Of a DNA stretch of 37,509 nt, positions 1 through 8,306 are shown one piece after another. The DNA lies in contig DASUWI010000099.1 in assembly GCA_036378495.1 (NCBI GenBank), positions 1 through 37,509 on the forward strand, read 5' to 3'. Source of the DNA: JAFALX01 sp036378495. GTDB taxonomy: Bacteria; Chloroflexota; Dormibacteria; Aeolococcales; Aeolococcaceae. The notes under the pieces were generated by a model, which saw only the letters and a list, made by a program, of their open reading frames with translations, searched no databases and had not been told where the DNA came from. Every line of letters starts with the position of its first letter. Position 1 is the stretch's first letter. The translations under genes were made by a program, and so were the position numbers.

Positions 1-767
1 AGACGCTTCAGCAGCTCCTGCGAACCCAGGAAGCGCTCACCGTCGGCGGTGATGCTGTCGAGCAGCAGGCTGCGGATGGTGCCGACCATATGCTCGCGCA
101 GCCAGGGATGCTGGCTGAACTGCCATGCATGCGTGAGCTCGTGCAGGATGAGCCAGCGGCGCAGCGCCTCGCCGGGCACGCGCTGCTCGCGTTGGATCGC
201 CTTGATGTTCGGCTCCACCAGGTAGAGCGCCGCCAGCGCCGAGGGCTCGCTGTCGAGCGGCGCCAGCGACAGCACCGGGTCATATTGGCCGAGCACGCGC
301 CGCGACATCATGCCCATGAGCTCACCGACGTAGCGATCGAGCAGGCGGCGACCGAATGTGGTGGCGACGGAGTCGGGGAGCGTCGCACGCAGCTGTTCCA
401 CGGTGTCGAGCAGGCGGCGAACGATGATGATGTTCACATCGATGAACGCGCGGCGGTCGAGCGCCACGAACCGTGGCGGCGCGAACGGCATGGCGTCGCA
501 CACCTCGCCGAGCAGTGGCGCGAGGTCTTCGGCCATGCCGGTGTACAGCGCGCCGAGACGCCCGGCCTCGTCGTCTGAGAGGCCGTCGCCCACGCGCTCG
601 CCGCTGCGCTCGACGGCGATCTGGCGCACCACCTCCCAGTCGATCAGCTTGCGATCGGTGGGTCGCTCCTGCGGTCGCAGCAGTGCCCGCGCTGAGAGCA
701 CGGCGCCGACGCCGGCAGCTCCGATCGCGACCGCCCGGGCCACGGCCTGACGCGATGGTTGGGGCAT
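1..767 (-). CDS. Zinc-dependent metalloprotease, DUF2342 / F420-associated family (3' end outside window)
   Basis: The minus-strand reading frame opens at an ATG at 767 and runs off the window edge, giving about 255 residues of a protein whose family is normally longer. The N-terminus has a short hydrophobic alanine-rich stretch (about residues 9-25) followed by the family's 'IDWEVV' start motif. At residues 209-213 is the zincin motif HELTH, inside 'LHELTHAWQF', with 'HPWLREH' just after; this arrangement is typical of the DUF2342 / zincin-like metallopeptidase type 2 family, often labelled coenzyme F420 biosynthesis-associated. The family is common in Actinomycetota and relatives, and its substrate is not known. 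The gene is transcribed away from crcB. The identification is firm from the motifs, while a role in F420 metabolism is only a family label. The C-terminal part cannot be judged. Confidence 0.88.
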   Translation of the reverse strand, partial: MPQPSRQAVARAVAIGAAGVGAVLSARALLRPQERPTDRKLIDWEVVRQIAVERSGERVGDGLSDDEAGRLGALYTGMAEDLAPLLGEVCDAMPFAPPRFVALDRRAFIDVNIIIVRRLLDTVEQLRATLPDSVATTFGRRLLDRYVGELMGMMSRRVLGQYDPVLSLAPLDSEPSALAALYLVEPNIKAIQREQRVPGEALRRWLILHELTHAWQFSQHPWLREHMVGTIRSLLLDSITADGERFLGSQELLKR

Positions 768-849
768 GGATCGATGATAGGGCGGGCACGGCAGGCGAGA
801 CCCGCGACGGGTAGAGTCGCTGCCGACACACGACCCTGACGAGGCCGTG

Positions 850-899
850 CGGGCGATGGGGCTCGTCTGCAAGACGCCGCGAGGCTGATAGCTCCTACC
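850..899 (+). promoter_or_regulatory. Fluoride riboswitch (crcB motif)
   Basis: The segment begins with GGGCGATGGGGCTCG and ends with CTGATAGCTCCTACC, which match the two conserved blocks of the crcB-motif RNA (GGCGATGG...GCC and CTGAT-GCTCCTAC). It lies 15 bases upstream of the crcB start, immediately before the Shine-Dalgarno sequence AAGGGA at 902-907. Established knowledge: this RNA binds fluoride and switches on fluoride exporters. The very short distance to the ribosome binding site suggests control of translation initiation rather than a terminator switch, which is inference. Confidence 0.85.
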
Positions 900-914
900 T
901 GAAGGGAGTCGCCC

Positions 915-1289
915 GTGCGCACGTTTCTCGCGGTGGTCGTGGCCGGCGCTCTCGGTGCGGCGTGCCGCTACGGCCTCGACGGGCTCGTGAGCAGCCGGTC
1001 CGGCGGCGAGTTGCCCTGGGGCACCCTGGCGGTCAATCTGAGCGGATGCCTGGTCATCGGGTTCCTGTCGACCATGCTCACTGAGCGTTTCGCTGTCGAT
1101 CCCGCGCTGCGCATCGGCCTGACGGTGGGCTTTGTCGGCTCGTACACCACGTTCTCCACGCTCGTGCTGGAGAGCACGCAACTCGCGCAAGCCGGTTCAT
1201 GGGCTGTGGCGCTGCTCAATGTGGTGGGAAGCATCGTGATCGGGTGGCTCGCCGTGCTCGCGGGCGCCGCACTGGGGCGGGCGGTCTGA
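915..1289 (+). CDS. crcB: CrcB/Fluc fluoride channel
   Basis: This is a 124-residue, four-helix membrane protein of the normal Fluc length. It has the family landmarks: GALGAACRYGLD near the N-terminus, GTLAVNLSGC (the conserved pore asparagine) in helix 2, and GFVGSYTTFSTL (the TTFST pore motif) in helix 3. Fluc proteins form dual-topology dimers that let fluoride leave the cytoplasm. The start is GTG, chosen because AAGGGA lies seven bases upstream. The stop overlaps the ATG of the DUF190 gene (TGATG), so the two are translationally coupled. Many actinobacteria carry two adjacent crcB copies; only one is present here, which fits a homodimer. A fluoride riboswitch precedes it, so expression is very likely fluoride-induced. 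Confidence 0.95.
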   Translation: MRTFLAVVVAGALGAACRYGLDGLVSSRSGGELPWGTLAVNLSGCLVIGFLSTMLTERFAVDPALRIGLTVGFVGSYTTFSTLVLESTQLAQAGSWAVALLNVVGSIVIGWLAVLAGAALGRAV

Positions 1290-1627
1290 TGCGTCTCGAC
1301 GGCGAGGGCACCCTGCTGCGCATCTTCATCGGCGAGAGCGACCGCTGGCACGGCAAGCCGCTCTATGAGGCGATCGTCCGGATGGCGCGCGAGGAGGGCA
1401 TCGCCGGCGCCACCGTGCTGCGCGGCATCGAGGGCTTCGGCGCCGATTCACATCTGCATACGGCGCGCATCCTGCGACTCTCGGAGGACCTGCCCGTTGT
1501 GATCGAGATCGTCGACACCTCGGAGCACATCGAGCGCATCCTGCCGAAGCTCGACGAGATGATCGCCGACGGCATGGTCACCACCGAGCGCGTGCACGTG
1601 TTGACGTACCGCAGCTCACGCCGCTGA
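1289..1627 (+). CDS. DUF190 PII-like protein
   Basis: This 112-residue protein begins at the ATG that overlaps the crcB stop by one base. It has the DUF190 pattern: LLRIFIGESDRWHGKPLYE at the N-terminus, then GIAGATVLRGIEGFG and LPVVIEIVDT. The family adopts a ferredoxin-like, PII-like trimer fold and is very often encoded next to crcB. Its exact role in fluoride resistance is not established; a cytoplasmic partner or regulator of the channel is inferred from the overlap. A longer upstream reading frame is open from 1199, but it lies inside crcB and has no family match. Confidence 0.9.
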   Translation: MRLDGEGTLLRIFIGESDRWHGKPLYEAIVRMAREEGIAGATVLRGIEGFGADSHLHTARILRLSEDLPVVIEIVDTSEHIERILPKLDEMIADGMVTTERVHVLTYRSSRR

Positions 1628-1638
1628 GCGCGCACTGA

Positions 1639-2178
1639 TCAGTACGTCAGCGTCGCCGAGCCGGTGATGCTCGCCTCCAGCGTCTGCGTACCGAAGCGGT
1701 AGTGCGTCAGCGTCACGGACATCGTGCCGCTGTGGATGTTCCCGCCGGTGAGGGGACCGGTGATGGCGAAGACCTGCGTGTTGAACGCCCACGAGACGCC
1801 GGTCGTCTTCACCAGCGTGATGCTGCCATTGCCCGGACCGAACACGCCGTGCAGCGAGAGGCTCTGCACATGCGTGGACACGCCGCTGACGCTGAACGAT
1901 CCTCCCGGCAGCAGCGGCACGGACTGGCCGGCCGTCCCCGGGATGTTGCCGTGACACGCGCCCGCCGACCAGGTGCCGTTGATGGATCCCCCCGCAGCAC
2001 CGGCGAACGGGCTCAGCTCCACGCTGCTGCCGCTGGGGCATTCAGCACTCGGCTGCGGGACGCCCGTCTCGATGCCGGCCAGACTCTCGTGCGCCGTGAC
2101 GCTTGCGTGCGCCGCGAGCACCGGTATCAGGGCCAGCGCAACGCCGGCGATTGCAGCGGCGGCAACACGGAGTTTCAC
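1639..2178 (-). CDS. Small secreted protein of unknown function
   Basis: This is a 179-residue protein. It begins at a GTG six bases after the stop of the upstream SDR gene and is the last gene of the minus-strand operon. The N-terminus 'MKLRVAAAAIAGVALALIPVLA' is a clear Sec signal peptide with likely cleavage after an A-H-A site. The mature part is rich in glycine, serine and threonine and has alternating hydrophobic patterns suggesting a beta-sandwich ('GSFSVSGVSTHVQSLSLHG', 'GTMSVTLTHYRFGTQTLEA'), with two cysteines (C-PSGSS and ACHGN) that could pair. I recognise no family. The reading frame is open further upstream, but that part lies over the SDR gene, so the signal peptide decides the start. 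It ends 11 bases from the convergent DUF190 gene. Confidence 0.7.
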   Translation of the reverse strand: MKLRVAAAAIAGVALALIPVLAAHASVTAHESLAGIETGVPQPSAECPSGSSVELSPFAGAAGGSINGTWSAGACHGNIPGTAGQSVPLLPGGSFSVSGVSTHVQSLSLHGVFGPGNGSITLVKTTGVSWAFNTQVFAITGPLTGGNIHSGTMSVTLTHYRFGTQTLEASITGSATLTY

Positions 2179-2183
2179 GGCGG

Positions 2184-3041
2184 TTACATGACCGCTCCGA
2201 GCCGCCCGTCGATGTAGACGGGGTGCTCGGGCGGCGTGCCCTCCAGCCAGTAGGCGTCGAGCTGCTCCTGGGTCCAGCCACGTTCGCGGAGAAACGGCTC
2301 GTCGAGGATCTGCTGTCCCGTCAGTGACGGCGGCTCGCTGCGCAGAATCTCCATCATCGCGTCGCAGAGGATCTCCGGCGAGCGCCACTGGCTGCGATCA
2401 GCCAGTCCCCAGTTGATGGTCGCGAGACTCTCGATCATCGTCACCGGCCACAGCGAGTTCGCGGCGACGCCGTCGCCGCTGTGCTCGGCGGCTATGCCGA
2501 TGGCTACTCGCGTCATGCCCATCTTCGTCGTCATGTAGGCGACGTGCCCTGGGCTTGGCACCGTGGAGATGGGCGGTGAGCAGTTGATGATGTGCCCCCA
2601 GTGCTGCGCGACCATGTGGGGCAGCGCGTAGTACGCGCACAGGTACGCGGCGCGGACGTTGATCTGCCACATCAGGTCGTACCGCTTCGGCGGCGTCTCC
2701 AGAATCGGCTGCCACCACAACGCGCCGGCGTTGTTCACGAGGATGTCGACGCGGCCGAAGTGCTCGACGGTGCGCTGCACCATCGCCTCGACCTCGTCCT
2801 CGTGGCGCACGTCGACGCGCACCGCAAGCGCGCGCCCGCCGGCGGCCTCGACCTCCGCTGCCACCGTGTGAATGCTGCCCGGCAGTTTGTCCGTCCCCTC
2901 CTCGGATTTACCGGTGACGACGATTGCGGCGCCCTCGCGCGCCAGGCGGAGCACCATGGCCCGGCCGATGCCCCGGCTCGACCCGGTCACGATGGCCACG
3001 CGCCCGTCGAGTGGACTCCCCTCTTCTGTCATCGAGCTCAT
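2184..3041 (-). CDS. Short-chain dehydrogenase/reductase (AtuG/HSDL2-like)
   Basis: This 285-residue classical-type SDR has a Rossmann fold: cofactor motif TGSSRGIG at residues 19-26, NNAG at 103-106, and the catalytic set Ser155, Tyr169 and Lys173 in 'CSPPIS' and 'YMTTK'. The C-terminal motif around 'TGQQILDEPFLRERGW' resembles the group that contains citronellol/citronellal dehydrogenase AtuG and the SDR domain of HSDL2. It would oxidise or reduce an alcohol or ketone with NAD(P); the substrate cannot be read. The ATG at 3041 overlaps the TGA of the upstream SGNH gene (ATGA), so the two are translationally coupled; a second in-frame ATG lies at 3032. The overlap with a lipase and proximity to an amidohydrolase suggest a catabolic operon, which is inference. 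Confidence 0.88.
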   Translation of the reverse strand: MSSMTEEGSPLDGRVAIVTGSSRGIGRAMVLRLAREGAAIVVTGKSEEGTDKLPGSIHTVAAEVEAAGGRALAVRVDVRHEDEVEAMVQRTVEHFGRVDILVNNAGALWWQPILETPPKRYDLMWQINVRAAYLCAYYALPHMVAQHWGHIINCSPPISTVPSPGHVAYMTTKMGMTRVAIGIAAEHSGDGVAANSLWPVTMIESLATINWGLADRSQWRSPEILCDAMMEILRSEPPSLTGQQILDEPFLRERGWTQEQLDAYWLEGTPPEHPVYIDGRLGAVM

Positions 3042-4138
3042 GGTATGCCGCGCAACAGCGGGTTCGTGCTCACCCCGGTGCTCGTCGTGGGCCGCGGCGT
3101 CGGCAGCAGTGCGGGCAGCGACGTGCTCGGGAGGGGCGTCTGCGTGTTCTGCAGCACGGCGTTCTCCACGGTGGTGGCGAGCAGCTGCTGTCCCAGCGTA
3201 TCGGGGTGGAGGTCGCAGCGGCCGAGCACGCTGGATCCCGTGCCCAGCAGCCCTGTGGCGCACGTGTCGCCGCCGGTTCGGTCGGCCGCGTGCTGGAAGG
3301 CGGTGAAGGCATCCGCCAGCTCGAGATGCTGGGCCGACGCGACGCCGGCGATGGTGCTGTTCAGCTGGCGGACGAGGTTCGTCTCCGCTGCGTTGGCGTA
3401 GTTGAGCGAGTAGAAGTTCACCAGCACCATGTCGCCGTCGTATCCGTTGGCGCGCAGCGACTGCACGATGGTCGTCAGGTTTGCGGAGATCGTGCTGAGC
3501 GTGGTCCCGAGCTCGGCGTTGATGCACGCGCTGCCGGCGAGTCCGCCGCACTGCTCGATCACGAGCAACCCGTCGTCGGCTCCGGTGTGGATGGTCACGA
3601 GCTGGGTGTCCGAGTGGCTCTTCAGGAACTCGTCCGCGAACTGCAGCTGTGACTCGCCGGAATACGACACGTGCAGCGGGAATGCGGCCTTGAAGGCGTG
3701 GCACCCGTTGTCGGGGGCGCTCGCTGTGATGAACGAGCCCGAGGTCTCCCCTGGGCAGGCGGCGTTGGTCGTGTCGAGCCCGAACGACTGGCCGACGTAC
3801 GCGGGGTATCCGATGAAGGCGGCCGCGTTGTTGTAGGGACTTCCCCCGCCCGGTGGCGGGGTTGGATGCCCGGCGTAGCCGAACGCGATGCTGTCGCCGA
3901 GCGCGAGGTACTTGGGCAGGGCCGCGTTGCCTGCCGTGGGTGGGCTCGTCACTCCCGACACGCCCGGCGTCGCCGCGCCGCACGCTGCGAGCGCGGTGGC
4001 CGTCAGCAGGCCGAGGACGGCGAGGTCAGGCCGGGCTCGGCGTCGAGGGCACAGTCGCCAACGGTACCGCGAACCGCCCGGCGCGCAGGACGGCGGCCAC
4101 CTGATGGATCGCCGCGGGATCGGTGGTTGGGTCTCCAT
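3038..4138 (-). CDS. SGNH/GDSL hydrolase, predicted lipoprotein
   Basis: This is a secreted esterase/lipase-like protein. A hydrophobic segment 'LAVLGLLTATALAACG' ends in a lipobox (LAAC), so the mature protein is probably lipid-anchored outside the cell. Block I is GDSIAFGY with the nucleophile serine; block V is CDLHPD with the catalytic Asp and His. Block III, normally GxND, reads GADDG, so the oxyanion-hole asparagine is replaced. Four or more cysteines probably form disulfides. A Pro/Thr/Ser-rich tail follows the catalytic domain. The start is uncertain: the ATG at 4138 is the only ATG/GTG/TTG candidate before the signal region and leaves a long N-terminal extension overlapping the amidohydrolase by 113 bases; a CTG at 4054 would give a normal signal peptide. 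It is paralogous to the gene at 10066-10977. Confidence 0.85.
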   Translation of the reverse strand: METQPPIPRRSIRWPPSCAPGGSRYRWRLCPRRRARPDLAVLGLLTATALAACGAATPGVSGVTSPPTAGNAALPKYLALGDSIAFGYAGHPTPPPGGGSPYNNAAAFIGYPAYVGQSFGLDTTNAACPGETSGSFITASAPDNGCHAFKAAFPLHVSYSGESQLQFADEFLKSHSDTQLVTIHTGADDGLLVIEQCGGLAGSACINAELGTTLSTISANLTTIVQSLRANGYDGDMVLVNFYSLNYANAAETNLVRQLNSTIAGVASAQHLELADAFTAFQHAADRTGGDTCATGLLGTGSSVLGRCDLHPDTLGQQLLATTVENAVLQNTQTPLPSTSLPALLPTPRPTTSTGVSTNPLLRGIP

Positions 4139-5243
4139 TGACGACGAGCAGGTCGGCGTCGGCGCCGGCAGCGACACGTCCCTTGCGCCCGGGGAGCCCC
4201 AGCGCCTCGGCCGCAAGCGACGTCGCGCTGCGCAACGCCTCTGTTGCCGCCAGGCCGATGCCGATCGTCTGCACGATCGCGTACGGCAGAACGTTGTGCG
4301 GCTTGCGTGGCGTGGCCCCACTGTCGGGCCCCAGCACGACACGCACACCGGACCTGTGGATGGTCAGGGCGTTCTCCGTGATCTTGGGAAGCCGTTGTGC
4401 GATCGCGGGCGGCGGTGGTGGACCGCCCGGGACCATCCCGGCTGTGAGGCTGACGAACGTCCCGCGGGCGGCCATGCGCTCGACGACGGCCGGATCCAGC
4501 GCCACACCATCGACCGTGAAGAACGTGGCGTGCTCCACGGTGTCGAACCCCGCGTCGGTCGTGTCCGCGCACGCCGCGGCGCCGTGCGCGTGGGCTGCGG
4601 CGCGCAGCCCGTGCCGGTGCGCCTCGTCGACGATCACACGCAGGTCCTCCAGGGAGTACTGCGACTCCCACGGACGCGTCTGCGGTGACAAGTTGCCGCC
4701 GCTGGCCATCACCTTCACCCACTGGCAGCCGCGCTCGGCGCGCTCGCGCACCTTCGCCCGCAGGGCATCCGCGCCGGCGGCCTCACTGCCGAGCATCGCG
4801 AAATGACCGGCGGGCGTGGTGATCGGTGGTCCCGCGGCGAGGATCTCCGGCAGCAGCTGACCATCGACCGCGTGTGCGCGTCGTGCCAGGATCAATGACA
4901 GGAACCCGCGGTCGCCCAGGTCGCGCATCGTGGTGACCCCGACGCGCAGCGCGCTCGCTGCGCGCTGCTCCATCTGCTCGAGGAGGGTGTCGTCGTCGAC
5001 CGTGGTCACATTGGCCACGCAGTCCGGGGTGGCGTCGAGCGCCAGGTGCGTGTGACAGTCGATCAGTCCGGGCAGCAGCGTGGTGCCAGGGCCGAGTTCG
5101 ATGACGCGGGCATCCTCGGGCGGGAACGCACACGTCGTGTCAACCGCGGTGATTCTGCCACCGTCGACCAGAACCAGCGCGGCGCCGCGCATGCGCTCAC
5201 CGTCGAAGACGCGCGGCGCGCGGATCGCCAGCCTTTCTCGCAT
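4026..5243 (-). CDS. Metal-dependent amidohydrolase (imidazolonepropionase/Xaa-Pro dipeptidase-like)
   Basis: This 405-residue TIM-barrel amidohydrolase carries the expected metal ligands in order: DCHTH (HxH on strand 1), a lysine in 'VKVMASGG' that could be carbamylated, histidines in 'AAHAHG' and 'VEHATFF', and the catalytic aspartate in 'GPDSGAT'. The N-terminal 'ALVLVDGGRITAV' and C-terminal 'GRVAAGADADLLVVNGDP' form the small beta-sandwich typical of the superfamily. Members of this branch hydrolyse cyclic amides or Xaa-Pro/Xaa-Arg dipeptides; the substrate is not readable. I chose the ATG at 5243 because GAGG lies about eight bases upstream; an in-frame ATG at 5264 lacks this. It is the first gene of a minus-strand operon and divergent from surE. 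No signal peptide is present, so it is cytoplasmic. Confidence 0.9.
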   Translation of the reverse strand: MRERLAIRAPRVFDGERMRGAALVLVDGGRITAVDTTCAFPPEDARVIELGPGTTLLPGLIDCHTHLALDATPDCVANVTTVDDDTLLEQMEQRAASALRVGVTTMRDLGDRGFLSLILARRAHAVDGQLLPEILAAGPPITTPAGHFAMLGSEAAGADALRAKVRERAERGCQWVKVMASGGNLSPQTRPWESQYSLEDLRVIVDEAHRHGLRAAAHAHGAAACADTTDAGFDTVEHATFFTVDGVALDPAVVERMAARGTFVSLTAGMVPGGPPPPPAIAQRLPKITENALTIHRSGVRVVLGPDSGATPRKPHNVLPYAIVQTIGIGLAATEALRSATSLAAEALGLPGRKGRVAAGADADLLVVNGDPTTDPAAIHQVAAVLRAGRFAVPLATVPSTPSPA

Positions 5244-5360
5244 GGCATCACTCCCTCTGGGCATACGTGCCCGAGGGCCCGCATGGTAGCCGAAGCCCGC
5301 ACCTCGTGCAGGCGCGCATCAACCCGCGGAACGGCGCCGGGATGCTAGCGTGGGCCGCAG

Positions 5361-6128
5361 ATGAGCCTGCGTGCCCTGGTCACCAACGACGACGGCATCG
5401 ACTCAGAGGGCATTCGCCGGCTGGCGCTGGCCGCGGTGGCGTCGGGTCTCGAGGTGACCGTCGCCGCCCCCGCGCACGAGGCGAGCGGAACCGGCGCGGC
5501 GCTGAGCGCGGTGCAGTCCGAGGGAAAGATCCTCATCGACGAGCGAACGCTGGAGGGGCTCGACGGCGTGCCGTGCTACGCGGTCGAGGCATCACCCGGA
5601 TTCATCGCGCGCATCGGCATCCGCGGCGGCTTCGGCGATCCACCCGACGTGGTGCTCTCCGGAATCAACCGTGGCGCCAACACGGGGCGGGCGATCATCC
5701 ACTCCGGCACGGTCGGTGCGGCGATGAGCGCATACACGTCGGGCTACCGCGGGCTTGCGGTGTCACTGATGGGCCACGAGCACTGGGCGACCGCTGCGGC
5801 ATACGCGCGCCGCGTCATCCCGACGCTGATCGCCATTTCGCACCCGTGCGTGCTCAACCTCAACGTGCCGGACCGCGAGGAGGAGGCGGTGCTCGGTCTG
5901 CGCCGCGCGCGACTGGCACGCTTCGGGACGGTGCAGACGACGGTGGTGGAAACGGGTCTGGGCTACGTGAAGATCGGGCTGGGTCACACCGGGCGCGAGC
6001 CAGAGCCCGACAGCGACATCGCGCTGCTGGCTGCGGGCTACGCGACGATCACGGCGATCAGGCCGGTGTGCGAGGAGTCGCACATCGAGCTGCCCGAGCT
6101 CGACGGCATGGTGCGAGCCACGAGCTGA
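5361..6128 (+). CDS. surE: 5'/3'-nucleotidase SurE
   Basis: This 255-residue protein has the usual SurE length and motifs: TNDDG at residues 8-12 (metal-binding aspartates), a conserved serine/glycine loop in 'ASGTGAALS', SGINRGANTG in the middle, and HSGTVGAAMSA, which contributes to the active site. SurE dephosphorylates nucleoside 5'- and 3'-monophosphates and short polyphosphates in a metal-dependent way in the cytoplasm. The ATG at 5361 has no clear Shine-Dalgarno sequence; a TAGCGT element ends ten bases upstream, so the transcript may have a very short leader or none. The histidine-kinase gene follows after 30 bases on the same strand, and co-transcription is possible but not obvious functionally. 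Confidence 0.93.
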   Translation: MSLRALVTNDDGIDSEGIRRLALAAVASGLEVTVAAPAHEASGTGAALSAVQSEGKILIDERTLEGLDGVPCYAVEASPGFIARIGIRGGFGDPPDVVLSGINRGANTGRAIIHSGTVGAAMSAYTSGYRGLAVSLMGHEHWATAAAYARRVIPTLIAISHPCVLNLNVPDREEEAVLGLRRARLARFGTVQTTVVETGLGYVKIGLGHTGREPEPDSDIALLAAGYATITAIRPVCEESHIELPELDGMVRATS

Positions 6129-6158
6129 TCCGCGAGCCGCCGTATTCTTGGCTCTCCG

Positions 6159-8306
6159 GTGGCGACAGCACTTTCCCGGCACGCCGAACAGCAGCGCAGC
6201 GTGTTGCGCAAGTACACGGGGTGGATCGTCCTCGGCATTGTGGTCCTCACAGTCGTGTTGTTCGGCGCGGGCTCAGGCCTCATGGACGCTGCCAGCAGGT
6301 CACCATCGCTCCCGGAGAACCTGCGCCTGGGGGCCGGCAGCTGGTTCTTCCGCCTGACGCCCGTGTACGGGCAGGCCTTCTCGGTGGTTGGCGCGCTCAT
6401 CATCTGGCGGCGCCCGGGAAATCGCGTTGGCATCGTCGCCATGGCGGTGGGGTTCCTCTGGGCGCTGTACCTCTTCGCGATCGGGTACGACGCGTACTCG
6501 GAGGCGCTGCGCCACGGAACGCTCGCGCTGACCGGCGTCGTCGCATTTCTCGTTGGCTGGGAGTGGGCGGTGCCAACGGTGCTGATGCTCTTCTACCTGC
6601 CGTTTCTGTTTCCCGACGGCAATCCGCCGTCGCCGCGCTGGCTGCCGGTGCAGCGGTGGCTGCTCGCCGCCGTGCTCAGCGGCGCCGTCGGTGCGCTGGT
6701 CATCCCGGCCGCGACCGCGGTGCCGGCGGGGATCGTCGCCGGGTTCAGCAACTTCTTCGAGGCGATGCTCGTCGTGTGCGCCCTGCTCGCGCCTGCAAGC
6801 CTGGTGGCACGCTACCGGCACACGACTCTCGAGGTGCGGCAGCAGGTCAAGTGGTTCGCGCTGGCGTACGTCGCGCTGGCGTTGGTCGCGGTGCTCGGCT
6901 TCTTTGTCAACCTGATCACGATCCATTCCGCGGCCCTGTCGTTCACCCCGATCTTCGAGATCCTGATCCCCATCGCCATGATCGGTGTGGCGATCACCGT
7001 GGGGCTGGCAGTCTTCAAATACCACCTCTACGACATCGACGTCATCATCCGGCGCACGCTGGTCTACGGCGCGCTGGTCGTGCTCATCGGTCTTCTGTAC
7101 CTCGTGCTCGTGGTGACCATCGGCACGCGCATCGGCCCGTCGCCGCAGGGCGATCCGGCGATTCCGTTCGTGGTGGCGGCCGTGGTCGCCCTGGCGTTCC
7201 AACCGGTGCGGGTGCGGCTCACGCGCTACGCGAACCGGCTCGTCTACGGCAAGCGCGCGACACCGTATGAGGTGCTCTCGCACTTCAGCGCCTCGGTCGA
7301 CACCGTGTACTCCCAGGGTGAGCTGACAGAGCGCATGGCGCATCTGCTCGCTGACGGCACCGGCGCCGATCGCGCGGAGGTGTGGTTGCGCGTCGGTGAC
7401 GAGCTGCGGCCGGCGACCGCATGGCCGGCTGCTGCGACCGCTGGCCGCGCGGCGCCGCTTGCGCTGAGCGGCCAGGACGCCCCGCCCGTGCCCGGAGCCG
7501 CCGACGCGGCCGCGGTGACGCATCAGGGCGAGCTGCTCGGCGTCCTCGCCGTGCACAAGCGCGAGCCTGTGAGCGGCACCGAGCACCGCCTGCTGACCGA
7601 TCTCGCGCGACAGGCCGCGGTTGTGCTGCGCAACGAGCGGCTCACCGCGGAGCTCGAGGACCGGCTCCAGGAGCTGCAGGCGTCACGGCAGCGGCTCGTC
7701 GGCGCGCAGGACGAGGAGCGGCGGCGGCTGGAGCGCGACCTGCACGACGGGGCGCAGCAGAACCTCGTCGCCCTCAAGATTCAGCTGGGCCTGGCCAAAA
7801 CATTGGCGGCGAAGAGCCCGGAGAGCGTGGAAGCGATGCTGGACAAGCTCACCGCCGACGCGGACGAGGCCATCCAGGTGCTGCGCCGCTTCTCCCATGG
7901 CATCTATCCTCCGATCCTCGCCGAGAAGGGATTGACGGCCGCGCTCGAGGCGCACGCGCGGCTGCTGCCGGTGGCTGTGGAGGTGGCGCCGGCGTCGCCA
8001 CTGCCACGGCTGCAGCGCCAGTCCGAGTCGGCGGTGTACTTCTGCGTCCTCGAGGCGCTGCAGAATGTGGTCAAGCACGCTGAGGCGACACGCGTCTGCG
8101 TGGAGCTCGCGGCGCAAAACGGCCGGCTGCGCTTCGCGGTAGTCGACGACGGGCACGGGTTCGACCCGTCGCAAGCGCGCGGCGGCGCGGGCATGCAGAA
8201 CATGGCGGACCGACTGGCCGCCCTTGGCGGCGAGCTCGAGGTGAGCCGCGAACCGAACGGCGGTGCGCGCGTCGGCGGATGGGTGCCGGCGGTCGCGCCT
8301 CAGTAG
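6159..8306 (+). CDS. Membrane histidine kinase, NarL/DegS (HisKA_3) type with GAF-like domain
   Basis: This is a 715-residue sensor kinase. Residues about 20-340 contain roughly eight to nine hydrophobic helices separated by short loops, so the sensor is embedded in the membrane. A GAF-like segment follows (about 370-490, ending 'LLTDLARQAAVVLRNERL'), then a coiled coil and the HisKA_3 dimerisation box 'ERRRLERDLHDGAQQNLV' with phospho-acceptor His529. The HATPase domain has the N-box 'ALQNVVKHAEA' and the G-box motifs 'DDGHGFD' and 'GGAGMQNMADR'. No response regulator is encoded in this window, so the kinase is orphaned here. The start is GTG at 6159; TATTCT at 6143-6148 may be the -10 element of a short-leader promoter. 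The 3' end overlaps the convergent dehydrogenase by seven bases. The signal is unknown. Confidence 0.92.
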   Translation: MATALSRHAEQQRSVLRKYTGWIVLGIVVLTVVLFGAGSGLMDAASRSPSLPENLRLGAGSWFFRLTPVYGQAFSVVGALIIWRRPGNRVGIVAMAVGFLWALYLFAIGYDAYSEALRHGTLALTGVVAFLVGWEWAVPTVLMLFYLPFLFPDGNPPSPRWLPVQRWLLAAVLSGAVGALVIPAATAVPAGIVAGFSNFFEAMLVVCALLAPASLVARYRHTTLEVRQQVKWFALAYVALALVAVLGFFVNLITIHSAALSFTPIFEILIPIAMIGVAITVGLAVFKYHLYDIDVIIRRTLVYGALVVLIGLLYLVLVVTIGTRIGPSPQGDPAIPFVVAAVVALAFQPVRVRLTRYANRLVYGKRATPYEVLSHFSASVDTVYSQGELTERMAHLLADGTGADRAEVWLRVGDELRPATAWPAAATAGRAAPLALSGQDAPPVPGAADAAAVTHQGELLGVLAVHKREPVSGTEHRLLTDLARQAAVVLRNERLTAELEDRLQELQASRQRLVGAQDEERRRLERDLHDGAQQNLVALKIQLGLAKTLAAKSPESVEAMLDKLTADADEAIQVLRRFSHGIYPPILAEKGLTAALEAHARLLPVAVEVAPASPLPRLQRQSESAVYFCVLEALQNVVKHAEATRVCVELAAQNGRLRFAVVDDGHGFDPSQARGGAGMQNMADRLAALGGELEVSREPNGGARVGGWVPAVAPQ

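Noticed and set aside
3042..3983. Upstream extension of the SDR reading frame to 3983
   Set aside because: The extension lies over the SGNH gene in another frame; the SDR family N-terminus and the ATGA overlap fix the start at 3041.
5267..7270. 667-codon plus-strand frame overlapping surE and the histidine kinase
   Set aside because: It is a Gly/Arg-rich shadow in another frame of two genes with clear motifs.
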